DNA of 64,000 nt from Paenibacillus ehimensis NBRC 15659 (GCF_004000785.1 NZ_BILX01000033.1:1-64000), one strand, 5' to 3'; counted from the stretch's first letter, positions 40,529-49,893 are shown. Numbers and translations are program-made. Notes: generated by a model from the sequence alone, not told the origin.

Positions 40529-42004
40529 CTAGAAAATCGCGGGAGCTTCGACGATGACCTTGACGTATTCGATACTGCGGTCTTCCGGTCCCTTGACCGG
40601 CAGCCCGACATCGATATGCTCGGTAATGTAGTCGATAAGATCCTGCGAGATGACTTCGCCCGGGAGCAGAATCGGGATGCCCGGCGGATAGACGTAGATG
40701 AATTCGGCGATAATGCGGTCGGCCGATTCCTTGAACGGGATCAGCTCCGTGTCTCCATAGAACGCGTCGCGCGGAGCCAGGGCGAGCTGCGGAATTTTCG
40801 GAATTTTGATGACCAGTTCGTTGGCCTGACGAATGTTGTAGTTCTCCTCGGACAGCCGGCGCAGCGCGCCAAGCAGGGTGTCGATGTTTTCACGTGTATC
40901 GCCCGGCGTAACGAGACACAGCACGTTATACATATCGCTGAGCTCGACTTCGATATTATAGTGCTCGCGCAGCCAATTTTCCGCATCGTAGCCCGTAATG
41001 CCGAGATGGCGCACGTGGATGTTGACCTTTGTTGGATCGTAATCGTGGGTTGCTTCCGTGCCCAGAATTTCTTCTCCGAAGCATTCCAGTCCCGGGATAC
41101 GGTTGATTTCCTCGCGGGCGTAGTTCGCCAGCTCCAGCGCCTGCTCCGCCATCCTATGGCCGTTCAGCGCCAGGTTCCGCCGCGCGCAGTCGAGCGATCC
41201 GAGAAGAATATACGACGTCGAAGTCGTCGTCAGCATACTGATAATCGTCTTCGCGCGGCGCACGTTCACGCGTCCTTCACGAATGTTCAGCACGGAGCTT
41301 TGCGTCATGGAGCCGCCCAGCTTATGCACGCTCGTAGCGGCCATGTCGGCGCCGGCCTGCATGGCGGACATCGGCAGCTTGTCGTGGAAATGAATCAGCA
41401 CGCCATGGGCCTCGTCCACCAGCACCGGAATGTTGTAGCTGTGCACGATATCGACGATTTCCTTCAGGTTCGCGCACACGCCGTAATACGTCGGATTGAT
41501 AACCAGCAGCGCTTTGGCATCCGGATGACGCTCCAAGGCGCGTTTGACGGAGGTGGTCGTCACGCCGTGATCGATCCCGAGGTTTTCGTCGCGAACCGGC
41601 TTCAGGAAGATCGGCTTCGCCCCGGCGAAAATAATCGCGCTCATGATCGATTTATGAATGTTGCGCGGAACGATGATTTTGTCACCTTGGGAGCAGACGG
41701 TGAGAATCATCGTCATGATGGCGCCGCTTGTGCCCTGCACGGAAAAAAACGTATGATCGGCCCCGAACGCGGCTGCAGCCAGCTTCTGGGACTCTTCGAT
41801 GACGCCTGTCGGCTGGTGCAGGTCATCGAGCGGCGCTATATTAATCAGGTCGATGGATAGCGCGTTATCGCCGATAAACTCCCGGAACTCGGGGTCCATA
41901 CCGACACCTTTCTTATGTCCTGGAATGTGAAACTGCACCGGATTGCGCCCGGCATGCTCCTTAAGTGCGGTAAACAGGGGAGTTTTCGTTTGATCCACGG
42001 TCAT
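40529..42004 (-). CDS. speA: Arginine decarboxylase (Orn/Lys/Arg decarboxylase, fold III)
   Basis: 491 residues from ATG 42004 (AAGGGTAGGG upstream), the size of Bacillus SpeA. The PLP lysine is in T-S-V-H-K-L-G-G-S-M-T-Q-S-S (about residue 228), with V-D-E-A-H-G for the ring-stacking/Asp site, H-I-P-G-H-K-K-G early, and P-P-G-I-P-I-L-L-P-G-E near the C-terminus. The short group I.2-like architecture without a wing domain is typical of SpeA. It should make agmatine from arginine for polyamine synthesis; a lysine preference cannot be excluded. Confidence 0.87.
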   Translation of the reverse strand: MTVDQTKTPLFTALKEHAGRNPVQFHIPGHKKGVGMDPEFREFIGDNALSIDLINIAPLDDLHQPTGVIEESQKLAAAAFGADHTFFSVQGTSGAIMTMILTVCSQGDKIIVPRNIHKSIMSAIIFAGAKPIFLKPVRDENLGIDHGVTTTSVKRALERHPDAKALLVINPTYYGVCANLKEIVDIVHSYNIPVLVDEAHGVLIHFHDKLPMSAMQAGADMAATSVHKLGGSMTQSSVLNIREGRVNVRRAKTIISMLTTTSTSYILLGSLDCARRNLALNGHRMAEQALELANYAREEINRIPGLECFGEEILGTEATHDYDPTKVNIHVRHLGITGYDAENWLREHYNIEVELSDMYNVLCLVTPGDTRENIDTLLGALRRLSEENYNIRQANELVIKIPKIPQLALAPRDAFYGDTELIPFKESADRIIAEFIYVYPPGIPILLPGEVISQDLIDYITEHIDVGLPVKGPEDRSIEYVKVIVEAPAIF

Positions 42005-42362
42005 CCCTACCCTTCGTGTGTACAAGTTTAGTTGGCTATGCAGCGTTTGCCGGGAAAAAAGCAAACAAAATGAGTATAGCAAAAAGCGACACGGATGCAA
42101 GCGGTTTTTGGTAAATAGTTTGTTAACCTGACCGAATAATTAACCGCGCAGGCGAATGGAGGCGGGGAAAGCCTTGCCGGGCGCGCTTTTCAAAGGCTCC
42201 CGCGCGCAGGTTTGTCGATTTTGTTAATCTTGAAAAGCTTTCGTTTCCATCGTTAAAAAAGTTATGGTACGATAAGAATAATTTCTGCCCATGGCTTCGG
42301 CCGAACCCGCGGCTCAGGCCGTCTTAGGATCAACCAACAAATCGGGAGGAACAGTTACGCAT

Positions 42363-43541
42363 ATGAAAAAACAGCTGGCTATTATTATGGTACTGCTAAT
42401 GACGATATTTATCGGCTTCGGCATTATCATTCCGGTGCTTCCCGACGCTGTCACCGGATCGGGGGCCGACAGCTATCATCTCGGCATGCTGTTGTCGGTC
42501 TATTCTTTGGCGTCGTTTCTGATGTCTCCTTTATGGGGCGGATTATCGGACCGGATCGGGCGGCGCCCGCTTATCATGACCGGGGCGCTCGGCTTTAGCG
42601 TCAGCTTCTTCTTGTTCGGCATTGCGGGGGACAACCTCGTGCTGATGTATGTGTCGCGGATATTGGGAGGGATGTTCTCGGGGGCAGCTACCGCGTGCGC
42701 CGTCGCTTATGTCGCCGACATTACGACCGAGGAGAACCGCACCAAGGGCATGGGGCTTGTCGGGATGTCGATCGGTCTGGGCTTCATCTTCGGCCCGGCG
42801 TTCGGAGGCTTGCTGAGCCACTTCGGGCTGCAGGTGCCGTTCTTCGCGTCTTCCGTGCTGGCGCTGGCCACCTTCGCCTTCGCCTTCTTCATGCTGCCGG
42901 AGTCGCTGACCGTGGAGATGCGGACCAAGCCGAAGGAAGCGAAAGCTTCCCGTTGGAGCGCCTTCGTCGGTTCGCTCAAATATTTGTACGTGCTTTCGTT
43001 CTTCGTCTCGTTCACGCTGGCGGGGCTGGAAGCGACGCTGCTGCTGTTCGAACGGGACCAGATCGGCGCGACGCCGACGCAGCTCGGCATCATGTTCGCA
43101 GTAAGCGGCGTAGTCGGCGCATTGATTCAAGGCGGCGTAGTCCGGCGGCTGATCAAAAAAGGGCAGGAAGCCCGCGTGATCGGCATCGGCCTGCTGCTGT
43201 CGGCGCTCGGCTTCGTGCTGATCCTGTTCTCCAGCAGCCTGCTTACCGCTTCGCTCTACTTGAGCGTTTTCGCCGCGGGGAACGCGCTTATTCGTCCTTG
43301 CGTTACCTCGCTGATTACGCAGAAGACCAGAGTCGGACAAGGGGTAGCCTCCGGTTTAAGCTCCTCGATGGACAGCCTTGGCCGCATTACGGGACCGCTG
43401 CTCGGGGCAGGCATTTACGATTATAACCACAGCGTGCCGTTCGTGACCGGAGCGGTCCTTTCCATCGCCGCTTTGTATCTGCTGTACCGTTTTATCGTTG
43501 CGGATCGTGCGGATACCCGGACAGCGGGACAGACCGTATAA
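42363..43541 (+). CDS. MFS efflux transporter, drug/H+ antiporter type
   Basis: 392 residues with 12 predicted helices. Loop 2-3 carries the MFS signature G-G-L-S-D-R-I-G-R-R-P-L-I (about residues 60-72), and helix 5 has the antiporter-type G-I-G-L-G-F-I-F-G-P-A-F-G-G (about 140-155). ATG 42363 is chosen because the protein then starts with a normal first helix; GGGAGG is 13 bases upstream, rather far. It resembles the TetA/multidrug group; substrate unknown. The TetR gene two genes away may be linked. Confidence 0.85.
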   Translation: MKKQLAIIMVLLMTIFIGFGIIIPVLPDAVTGSGADSYHLGMLLSVYSLASFLMSPLWGGLSDRIGRRPLIMTGALGFSVSFFLFGIAGDNLVLMYVSRILGGMFSGAATACAVAYVADITTEENRTKGMGLVGMSIGLGFIFGPAFGGLLSHFGLQVPFFASSVLALATFAFAFFMLPESLTVEMRTKPKEAKASRWSAFVGSLKYLYVLSFFVSFTLAGLEATLLLFERDQIGATPTQLGIMFAVSGVVGALIQGGVVRRLIKKGQEARVIGIGLLLSALGFVLILFSSSLLTASLYLSVFAAGNALIRPCVTSLITQKTRVGQGVASGLSSSMDSLGRITGPLLGAGIYDYNHSVPFVTGAVLSIAALYLLYRFIVADRADTRTAGQTV

Positions 43542-43563
43542 CGAAGTCATCAGGAACGCAAAG

Positions 43564-43607
43564 AAGCCGCCGCATGCGATTGTTCGCTGCGACGGCTTTT
43601 TCTTTTT
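43564..43607 (+). terminator. Rho-independent terminator
   Basis: AAGCCGCCGCATGCG and CGCTGCGACGGCTT form a bulged stem followed by TTTTCTTTTT. It ends the MFS gene and abuts the stop of the convergent GNAT gene. Confidence 0.78.
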
Positions 43608-44197
43608 CACTCCGGATGGCTCAGCACCGAATCCGCCCGGTCGCCGGCAGCCGGGGGCCATTCCTCCCGCGTCATGGCATAGATCGCATGATCTTCCCAT
43701 ACGCCGTGGATCTGCAAATAGTTGCGGGCCAGGCCTTCCAGCCGCATGGCGTTTTTTTCGGCGACCCGAATCGATCCTCGATTGCGGGGCATGATGGCGG
43801 CTTGAACCCGGTGAAGTCCGCAGCTCTCGAAAGCGAACCGGAGCGCAAGTCCGACCGCCTCGGACATGTAGCCCTGCCCGTTGAAGCGTTCGGAAATGTA
43901 ATACCCGAGATTGGCGTTCTGCCACGGCCCTCGAACGATGGATGACAGCCTGACCCGGCCGATAAGCTCGTCCGTGCCGTTCAAAAAAATTCCGAAGGCG
44001 TAGGCGCTGTCCTGCTCCCGTTCGGCGATCGTCTTCACCAGAGATTCTCGTACGGCGTCAAGGGTAAAAGCGTTGCTGTCCTGCAGAGGCTCGAACGGAC
44101 GGAAGAACGATTCGTTTTCCGCCCGCAGCAGATGAAGTGCTGGGACATCCGGTAAATCAAGAGGTCGGATATAGATCCGGTCTCCGTGTACAATCAT
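43607..44197 (-). CDS. GNAT acetyltransferase, RimJ/RimL type
   Basis: 196 residues from ATG 44197, after AAAGGAGACAGCTTC. The N-terminal I-Y-I-R-P-L-D-L-P-D-V-P-A-L and the acetyl-CoA loop region L-G-Y-Y-I-S-E-R-F-N-G-Q-G-Y-M-S-E-A-V (about residues 98-116, Q-x-x-G-x-G/A-like) are clear, and S-I-R-V-A-E-K-N follows as in RimJ-type N-acetyltransferases. It resembles YdaF/RimJ enzymes that acetylate protein N-termini or small amines. Two bases separate it from the MFS terminator. Confidence 0.87.
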   Translation of the reverse strand: MIVHGDRIYIRPLDLPDVPALHLLRAENESFFRPFEPLQDSNAFTLDAVRESLVKTIAEREQDSAYAFGIFLNGTDELIGRVRLSSIVRGPWQNANLGYYISERFNGQGYMSEAVGLALRFAFESCGLHRVQAAIMPRNRGSIRVAEKNAMRLEGLARNYLQIHGVWEDHAIYAMTREEWPPAAGDRADSVLSHPE

Positions 44198-44245
44198 GAA
44201 GCTGTCTCCTTTGGAACCCGAGTATGAAGCGTATGTCTCCACAGC

Positions 44246-44908
44246 TTACCGAGTGGCGAGTCCGTGCATAATAAAGCGGATGCACGTCTCCGCTTCTTCT
44301 TCCTCGTCCCATTCTTGTTCCGGTACGAGCAGGAAACGGGTAATCAGGAAGCCGATAATGACCGAGGCGGTCAGCCGGACCACGGTGGCGGCAGGAAGGG
44401 GGATAATCTGCCCTTCTTGTTGAAAAAAAACAATGACTTTCTTGATTCGCGATAATACTTCGTTCATGACGTCTGTTTTGAACTGCTCCTGAAGGTCGGG
44501 ATGAAACGGAATCTCCTGCATCAAAATTTTGATCATGGGCCAATGCTGGCGGGCGAACTCTAGCCGGTTGCGGATGAGCGACCGCAGAAAGTCCTCGTAC
44601 CGGGTATACTTCGCCTCCAGCACCGGTGTGAAATTACGGAGGACGAACGGGGCGACAAGCTTGGCAATGACCGGACGGACGATGGACAGCAGCAAGTCTT
44701 TTTTGGTTTTGTAATGACGGAAGATCGTGCCTTCCGCGACGCCTGCTTTTTGCGCGATTTCACTGGTAGAAGCTGCGGCGTAACCTTTCTCGGCAAAAAT
44801 CTCGATGGCCGCATGCAGGATTTTCGTTTGTTTTTCCGTCATTTTCGGTTCTTCGTCGCTTAGCTTAAGCAGCTGCTCGATCCAATCTTCGTTCGATTCG
44901 GGTAACAT
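44246..44908 (-). CDS. TetR-family transcriptional repressor
   Basis: 220 residues. The HTH lies after a 25-residue lead: I-F-A-E-K-G-Y-A-A-A-S-T-S-E-I-A-Q-K-A-G-V-A-E-G-T-I-F-R-H-Y-K-T-K (about residues 36-68), classic TetR. The C-terminal ligand domain has helices ending in a Glu-rich loop. AAAGAGG precedes the ATG at 44908. A palindrome GAACGAGCGTTC in its own upstream region is a likely operator. It lies 49 bases upstream of the GNAT gene on the same strand, so the two may be co-transcribed; the MFS gene may be a target. Confidence 0.87.
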   Translation of the reverse strand: MLPESNEDWIEQLLKLSDEEPKMTEKQTKILHAAIEIFAEKGYAAASTSEIAQKAGVAEGTIFRHYKTKKDLLLSIVRPVIAKLVAPFVLRNFTPVLEAKYTRYEDFLRSLIRNRLEFARQHWPMIKILMQEIPFHPDLQEQFKTDVMNEVLSRIKKVIVFFQQEGQIIPLPAATVVRLTASVIIGFLITRFLLVPEQEWDEEEEAETCIRFIMHGLATR

Positions 44909-44975
44909 GACTCACACCTCTTTGATGCATAGTTCGGGAGCCTCATATATTATACACCAAAATTGCCCTGAAGTG

Positions 44976-44989
44976 TGAACGAGCGTTCG
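44976..44989. promoter_or_regulatory. Palindromic operator upstream of the TetR gene
   Basis: TGAACGAGCGTTCG lies upstream of a minus-strand TATAAT (44949-44954). It is a typical TetR-type palindrome and probably mediates autorepression, although it also fits the LexA consensus. Confidence 0.5.
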
Positions 44990-45034
44990 AAAGCGGTCCC
45001 GCCACGCACATTCCCGTAAAGATGCCGTGTTGAA

Positions 45035-45064
45035 AAAGCAAAAAACCGCCCCTGCCGGGACGGT
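45035..45064 (-). terminator. Rho-independent terminator
   Basis: On the minus strand ACCGTCCC-GGCA-GGGGCGGT is followed by TTTTTTGCTTTTT. It ends the gene at 45080. Confidence 0.85.
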
Positions 45065-45079
45065 CCTGGTACCTAAGTA

Positions 45080-45841
45080 CTATGGAGCGGTTGGAGCGTT
45101 GTTCGTTTCAGGCTTGTTCCTGTCCTGCGAAGGCTTGCGGTCGACCATGCTCTCAATCCACGGGGTCATCTCGTCCTTGATTTTGGCGACCAGCTGCTCT
45201 TTGTTGATTCCCTTGCTTTGTGCGATGTCGGTCAGCGATTTGCCCGATTTCAGCTCGGTTTTCAACTGGTCCGCAGTCATGCCGAGAATGATAGCGAGCT
45301 TGTCCGGCGCGATGCCCAGGTGTTTTTTGCCCGCATGCATGCCGATGTGGCCGCCTTTGCCGTCAAAGGTACGGTTCACCATCGTTTTCAGGTGCTCCGC
45401 CATGCGGCTCTTGAGCTTCTCCGCTTGTTCGGCGGTCAGCTTCCCGGAGGCTGCGGCTTCGTCGATCGTTTTGCTGCGCGCCGCCTGCAGCTTGGCGATC
45501 AAATCGGTTTCGCCGATGTTTTTGTCCGCGGCCAGCTGTACGAGCGTTTTGTCTTTAAGCGAGGCGATCAGCGAGGCTTTGTCCGTGCCGAGAATGGCAG
45601 CGGCTTCTTCGAAGATCGGCATGCCTTTGGCGGAAGCGCCGGACTCCTTGGAGCCGTCATGCCCGCTTCGCTTGCCGAACCATTCCTGGAATGGGTCGGC
45701 TTTCGCTTTCGCTGCGGACGGCTGAGCGGGCGCATCCTCGGCGTGGGCCGATTGTCCGGTTCCATACAGGACCCCGCCTCCAAGCAGAAGCGCAAGAGCC
45801 AGCGAGGAGACGATTACCCGTTTCGCATACGTTTGCTTCAT
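45080..45841 (-). CDS. Secreted protein with two internal repeats
   Basis: 253 residues with a signal peptide (R-V-I-V-S-S-L-A-L-A-L-L-L-G-G) ending A-H-A. Two related helical units are seen: I-L-G-T-D-K-A-S-L-I-A-S-L-K-D-K-T-L-V-Q-L-A at about 83-104 and I-L-G-M-T-A-D-Q-L-K-T-E-L-K-S-G-K-S-L-T-D-I-A at about 184-206, each ending in a Gly/Asn turn and D/E-Q-L-V-A-K. Similar units occur in exported proteins of Bacillales; they may bind a surface polymer. AGGAAGGTGAACCTGC precedes the ATG. Function unknown. Confidence 0.75.
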   Translation of the reverse strand: MKQTYAKRVIVSSLALALLLGGGVLYGTGQSAHAEDAPAQPSAAKAKADPFQEWFGKRSGHDGSKESGASAKGMPIFEEAAAILGTDKASLIASLKDKTLVQLAADKNIGETDLIAKLQAARSKTIDEAAASGKLTAEQAEKLKSRMAEHLKTMVNRTFDGKGGHIGMHAGKKHLGIAPDKLAIILGMTADQLKTELKSGKSLTDIAQSKGINKEQLVAKIKDEMTPWIESMVDRKPSQDRNKPETNNAPTAP

Positions 45842-46003
45842 GCAGGTTCACCTTCCTGATGTTGGATTGGTTTTGCAACCATGCTTAGGATAGGCAGCGA
45901 GGCTTAAGCTTACTTTAAAGCAAGCTTAGGCTAAAATAAAATTTGAGCAACGACGAATAGACCGCCGGTCGGGCGGTCTGGTCGGACGATATAAGAAGTC
46001 GTT

Positions 46004-46432
46004 TTATTTCACTATCAACACGGGAACCTTGGCCTGCTGCACGACGTTATGGCTGACGCTGCCGAGAAAGAACTCGCGGATTTTGCCGAGCCCCCGGCTT
46101 CCCATGACAATCAGGTCGCACCCGATCTCTTCCGCATGCGCTAGGATGGTGTAAGCCGGCTGCCCCCGGGTCAGCGTATATTTCACGTTTAGCGTCGACG
46201 GGATCAGCGCCTTGGCTTCTTCAATCGTCGCTTCGGCTGCTTCGATGTAATTGCTGTTAACCGCATATTCGCTTCCGATAAAGACGGGAATGGCGTACAC
46301 ATGAATAATTTCGAGCCGCGGAGGATGCAGGCTGTGAGATTGTTCCTGGACCAATTCGACCGCACGTTTCAAGGCTTTCTTCGATAAATTCGAACCGTCA
46401 TAGGCAACAAGGATTTTAGAAAATAACATCAT
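46004..46432 (-). CDS. Universal stress protein (UspA family)
   Basis: 142 residues from ATG 46432 (other starts at 46438 GTG and 46429 ATG share the same GAGGTGAGG site). The fold opens F-S-K-I-L-V-A-Y-D-G-S and the ATP-binding motif G-S-R-G-L-G-K-I-R-E-F-F-L-G-S-V-S (G-x-x-G-x(9)-G-S) near the C-terminus is intact, so it is of the ATP-binding type. Proteins of this family help survival under energy or oxidative stress. It is monocistronic. Confidence 0.9.
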   Translation of the reverse strand: MMLFSKILVAYDGSNLSKKALKRAVELVQEQSHSLHPPRLEIIHVYAIPVFIGSEYAVNSNYIEAAEATIEEAKALIPSTLNVKYTLTRGQPAYTILAHAEEIGCDLIVMGSRGLGKIREFFLGSVSHNVVQQAKVPVLIVK

Positions 46433-46525
46433 CCTCACCTCATTTGCGGTTTAGTAGGTTACGATTTCATTATACCACAAACAAGCGCTTACATGACGGA
46501 AAATTCAGAAAATTGTTAACAATTT

Positions 46526-46852
46526 TTAAGACTCCGCGTTCATATTATAAAAGTTCAGGAGGACCGTCACAACGCCAAGCACCAGAATGAAGAAGGTCAT
46601 CCCCAGGCCGAACGAGAATACGAAGGGCATCATCATAAACCAAACGCCTGCCAAAAACGCTATCCAATGCTGCCACGAGCTCCAGCCGGTTTTACCCAAT
46701 GCCAGCAGCGAGAAGGCGAGTTCAATGAAGCCGGCGCCCATACTGCTCCACAGGGCTCCGGAATGGCCGGAAAAACCGAGAAGCCACGGAGCGCCCACAA
46801 ACCAAAGACCAATTAGCGCAGCCAGCAGGTTTCGCACCGCATTTTTCGTCAT
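46526..46852 (-). CDS. SPW-repeat membrane protein
   Basis: 108 residues from ATG 46852, after AGGGAGGGGTAGGC. Four membrane helices with two copies of a G-x-W-x-x-x-x-P motif (L-I-G-L-W-F-V-G-A-P-W-L-L-G-F and L-A-G-V-W-F-M-M-M-P-F-V-F-S-F), the SPW repeat. Such small proteins are widespread in bacteria; function unknown. Confidence 0.8.
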   Translation of the reverse strand: MTKNAVRNLLAALIGLWFVGAPWLLGFSGHSGALWSSMGAGFIELAFSLLALGKTGWSSWQHWIAFLAGVWFMMMPFVFSFGLGMTFFILVLGVVTVLLNFYNMNAES

Positions 46853-46987
46853 GCCTACCCCTCCCTGAAATGAATGCCGTTCTATGTTAACTATATGCAA
46901 TCGATTTCAAAAGGTGTTAAATTTCAGCTAATTATTGTAAAAAATGTGAGCGGCATGGGGGGAGGCGGGGCAATCGCTGTGAAACAT

Positions 46988-47030
46988 AGAAAAAGGCCCC
47001 CATCATCGGCTTGAGCCGAGGGGAGCCCTT
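46988..47030 (-). terminator. Rho-independent terminator of the yktB-like gene
   Basis: On the minus strand AAGGGCTCCCC pairs with GGGGGCCTT (an inner TCGGCT/AGCCGA hairpin caps it), followed by TTTCT. Confidence 0.7.
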
Positions 47031-47038
47031 GTCCTTGC

Positions 47039-47665
47039 TTACAGCTTGGCCATCTTGTATAAAGGCAGGGCGGAGAGCATGGTGTCTTTAGCCAGTTGGA
47101 GGAAGGCTTGTCCGTCCGCCAGCACCGGATCGCCGGCCGGAATGTTGCGGCCGACCAGCAGCTCGGTCTTCTTCACGTCGCGAAAACGGCGGAGGGCCTG
47201 CTCCAACTCGCTATCATCCAAGTCGCGGACCGCTACCGCGTCTTTTTTCATATGATCGAAGGAAAGCACGAAATCTTCGGGCAGCGCGGAGCGGACCTCC
47301 GGCAGACGGTCCAAATACGTTTGGGCAATCGCCTGCTTATTCGGCAGCTCGTAGATCAGGGCCAGCCAAATGAACACCCGGTCGTCGAACAACCCGATCT
47401 GAAAATGGGGGAGCTGCTTGTAGCCGCGCTTGCTGCTGGAGAACGACATCCACGTATCGACGGGCGGGTTCACCTTGCGGCGCGCATGTTTGGCGATGTG
47501 CAAAAACAGCTCTTCTCCCGCCTCCACGGCAATCTCATCCAGCAGCTCCCCGCTGATGGCGCCGAATTTGGGCTGAATGCGCGAGCGGATCGCGTCCATC
47601 CGTCCCTCCAGGCCTTCTATCGTAAAGGTTTCAAAATCCGTTTGGGTAAACCCGGTAAACTGCAT
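47039..47665 (-). CDS. yktB: YktB family protein (DUF1054)
   Basis: 208 residues, the length of YktB of Bacillus. F-T-G-F-T-Q-T-D-F-E-T-F-T-I-E-G-L-E-G-R-M, V-D-T-W-M-S-F-S-S-S-K-R-G-Y-K and P-H-F-Q-I-G-L-F-D-D are family signatures. Function unknown. AAAAGGAGTCTTCAGTC precedes the ATG. It is monocistronic. Confidence 0.82.
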   Translation of the reverse strand: MQFTGFTQTDFETFTIEGLEGRMDAIRSRIQPKFGAISGELLDEIAVEAGEELFLHIAKHARRKVNPPVDTWMSFSSSKRGYKQLPHFQIGLFDDRVFIWLALIYELPNKQAIAQTYLDRLPEVRSALPEDFVLSFDHMKKDAVAVRDLDDSELEQALRRFRDVKKTELLVGRNIPAGDPVLADGQAFLQLAKDTMLSALPLYKMAKL

Positions 47666-47802
47666 GACTGAAGACTCCTTTTTTTATCGATGACAACAAT
47701 ATAGCATAAAATGGGACGTCCGGGCACGCGTTCGACGACTAACGACATTTTTTTAGCCCGAAGCTAAAAAAAACACAAGGACGAGAAAAGACATTCCATT
47801 GT

Positions 47803-47816
47803 TGAAAGCGTTTTTA
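47803..47816 (+). promoter_or_regulatory. cre-like site (CcpA) ahead of the sugar ABC operon
   Basis: TGAAAGCGTTTTTA resembles the catabolite-responsive element (TGWAANCGNTNWCA) with a mismatch at the C of the 3' end. It lies 50 bases before the first permease gene, a sensible place for glucose repression. Confidence 0.4.
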
Positions 47817-47865
47817 CGGAGTAGGATGAAACTACATTACAAGACGGAACAAGGAGGGGGCACGC

Positions 47866-48822
47866 ATGGCGGTAAAAATGCAGGCAGTGAAAAACATCGG
47901 CTACCAAGCCGGGACCCGGAAAAACGTATTGCGGTTCATGTGGAAATACAAAACGCTTTATTTGATCTCGCTTCCGGGGATCGTCTATTTTTTCATTTTC
48001 AAATACATTCCGCTGCTCGGCTCGGTGATCGCCTTTCAGGACTACAATATTTTTCAAGGCATTCCGGGCAGCAAATGGGTCGGTCTCGCACATTTTAAAC
48101 GGATGTTCGCCCATTACGATTTTTTGAACATCCTCAACAATACGCTGCTGATCGGATTGTACGACCTGCTTATCGCGTTCCCGGCGCCGATCGTCCTGGC
48201 GCTGCTGCTCAACGAGCTGCGTCTGGTGCTGTATAAGCGGGTGCTGCAAACGGTCGTCTATATGCCGCACTTCTTGTCCTGGGTCATCGTCAGCGGCATC
48301 GCCATCGGCATTTTGTCGCCGTCGACCGGAGCGGTGAACCAATTCATCAGCTGGCTCGGCTTCGAGCCGATCTACTTCCTCGGCGAAGAATCGTGGATTC
48401 GCACGGTGCTTATCGGCTCCGGCATCTGGCGCGATTCGGGGTACGGGACGATCATTTTCCTCGCGGCGCTGGCGGGCATCAATCCGGACCTGTACGAGGC
48501 GGCCGAGGTGGACGGCGCAAGCCGCTGGCGCCAGACGCTCTCCATTACGATCCCGGCGCTGCTGCCGACGATCATGATCATGTTTTTGCTCCATATCGGC
48601 AAATTTCTGGATTTCGGCTTTGAGCGCGTTTACGTGTTCCTGAATCCGCTCAATAAAAACAACGGCGAAATTTTGGACACGTACATTTATCAGGTCGGTC
48701 TGCTCGGACAGCAGTTCAGCTATACGACGGCCATCGGCTTGTTCAAATCGGTCGTCGGTCTGGTGCTGATCGTGATCGGCAACATGTTCAGCAAGAAAAC
48801 GACCGGGGAAAGCTTGTATTAA
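47866..48822 (+). CDS. Sugar ABC transporter permease (LplB family)
   Basis: 318 residues, six predicted helices. The EAA loop that contacts the shared ATPase reads Y-E-A-A-E-V-D-G-A-S-R-W-R-Q-T (about residues 208-222). The opening Y-L-I-S-L-P-G-I-V-Y-F-F-I-F-K-Y-I-P-L-L-G is typical of the LplB/YteP group for oligosaccharides. AAGGAGGGGGCACGC precedes the ATG. Such systems borrow an MsmX-like ATPase encoded elsewhere. It is the first gene of a permease-permease-binding protein run. Confidence 0.92.
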   Translation: MAVKMQAVKNIGYQAGTRKNVLRFMWKYKTLYLISLPGIVYFFIFKYIPLLGSVIAFQDYNIFQGIPGSKWVGLAHFKRMFAHYDFLNILNNTLLIGLYDLLIAFPAPIVLALLLNELRLVLYKRVLQTVVYMPHFLSWVIVSGIAIGILSPSTGAVNQFISWLGFEPIYFLGEESWIRTVLIGSGIWRDSGYGTIIFLAALAGINPDLYEAAEVDGASRWRQTLSITIPALLPTIMIMFLLHIGKFLDFGFERVYVFLNPLNKNNGEILDTYIYQVGLLGQQFSYTTAIGLFKSVVGLVLIVIGNMFSKKTTGESLY

Positions 48823-48852
48823 CGGCTGCGGGAAGCGGGAGGTGTAAAACTT

Positions 48853-49731
48853 ATGAAGAAAGCAAGCGCAAGCTGGCAGGTGTTTAATGCGGCGAATCTT
48901 ATTTTTCTGACCTTGCTGGGGCTGGCGATGTTTCTGCCGTTCCTGGGCGTGCTGGCGCAATCGTTCAGCAGCTCCGAAGCCGTCATTGCCGGAAAAGTAT
49001 TGTTCTGGCCCGTCGATTTCACCTGGATCAACTATCAGTATGTGTTCAGCGACGCTTCAATCTGGCGTTCCTTCGGAATTACGGTGTACATTACGGTGGT
49101 CGGCACGCTCATCAATCTGATTGCCACCGCTTCGCTCGCCTATCCGGTATCGAGGCAGGAATATGTGGGACGGAAGGCCGTCGTCGTCATGGTGCTGATC
49201 ACGATGGTTTTCAGCGCTCCGCTCATTCCGAACTTCATCTTGATGAAAAGTCTCGGATTGACAAATACGCTGTGGGCGCTGCTGCTTCCGGGCGCGATCA
49301 GCGCATTCAACTTTTTCATCATGCGCTCGTTCTTTATGCAGATTCCCTCGGAGATTATCGATTCCGGGCGGATCGACGGCTGCACCGAGCTGCGGATGAT
49401 CTGGAGCATCGTGATGCCGCTCTCCAAGCCCGTCATGGCGTCTCTGGGCATTTTCTACGCGGTAGGGCATTGGAATACGTATATGAACGCGCTGTATTAC
49501 GTGAACAATCCGGCCTTGAGGCCGCTGCAGGTGAAGCTTCGCCAGCTGATCGATTCGAACGAGATCAATATCGACCCGTCGGCTTCCCAGTTCAGCTCGC
49601 TGGCCCATATGGACCCGGAAGGCATCAAGATGGCGACGATCATCATTGCGACGCTGCCGATCGTGCTTATTTATCCGTTCCTGCAAAAGCATTTTGTCAA
49701 AGGCATGATGGTTGGCTCCGTGAAATCTTAA
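48853..49731 (+). CDS. Sugar ABC transporter permease (YtcP/LplC family)
   Basis: 292 residues with six helices; partner of the preceding permease. The EAA loop reads I-D-S-G-R-I-D-G-C-T-E-L-R-M-I-W (about residues 173-188). L-P-F-L-G-V-L-A-Q-S-F-S-S-S-E-A-V and the C-terminal H-F-V-K-G-M-M-V-G-S-V-K are family marks. GCGGGAGGTGTAAAACTT precedes the ATG. Confidence 0.92.
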   Translation: MKKASASWQVFNAANLIFLTLLGLAMFLPFLGVLAQSFSSSEAVIAGKVLFWPVDFTWINYQYVFSDASIWRSFGITVYITVVGTLINLIATASLAYPVSRQEYVGRKAVVVMVLITMVFSAPLIPNFILMKSLGLTNTLWALLLPGAISAFNFFIMRSFFMQIPSEIIDSGRIDGCTELRMIWSIVMPLSKPVMASLGIFYAVGHWNTYMNALYYVNNPALRPLQVKLRQLIDSNEINIDPSASQFSSLAHMDPEGIKMATIIIATLPIVLIYPFLQKHFVKGMMVGSVKS

Positions 49732-49893
49732 CCTTCGGCATCCGGTACAGGAAGCTTTTACACCGGTAAAACAGGACGTTGCTTCCAAAAAAAAGCGCAG
49801 CCCCGGGCAGGCAATATGCTATGCTCGGAAGGAGTCGTCCTTTTACACTAAATGCAATCGCTCCATATCATTTCTCAGAAAAGAGGGGTACGT

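Noticed and set aside
44976-44989. GAACGAGCGTTC as a third LexA box
   Set aside because: It fits the consensus, but lies in the upstream region of a TetR-family gene, where such palindromes are usual self-operators.
45959-45979. AGACCGCC/GGGCGGTCT hairpin after the universal stress protein gene as terminator
   Set aside because: No T run follows on either strand, so it is not called as a terminator.
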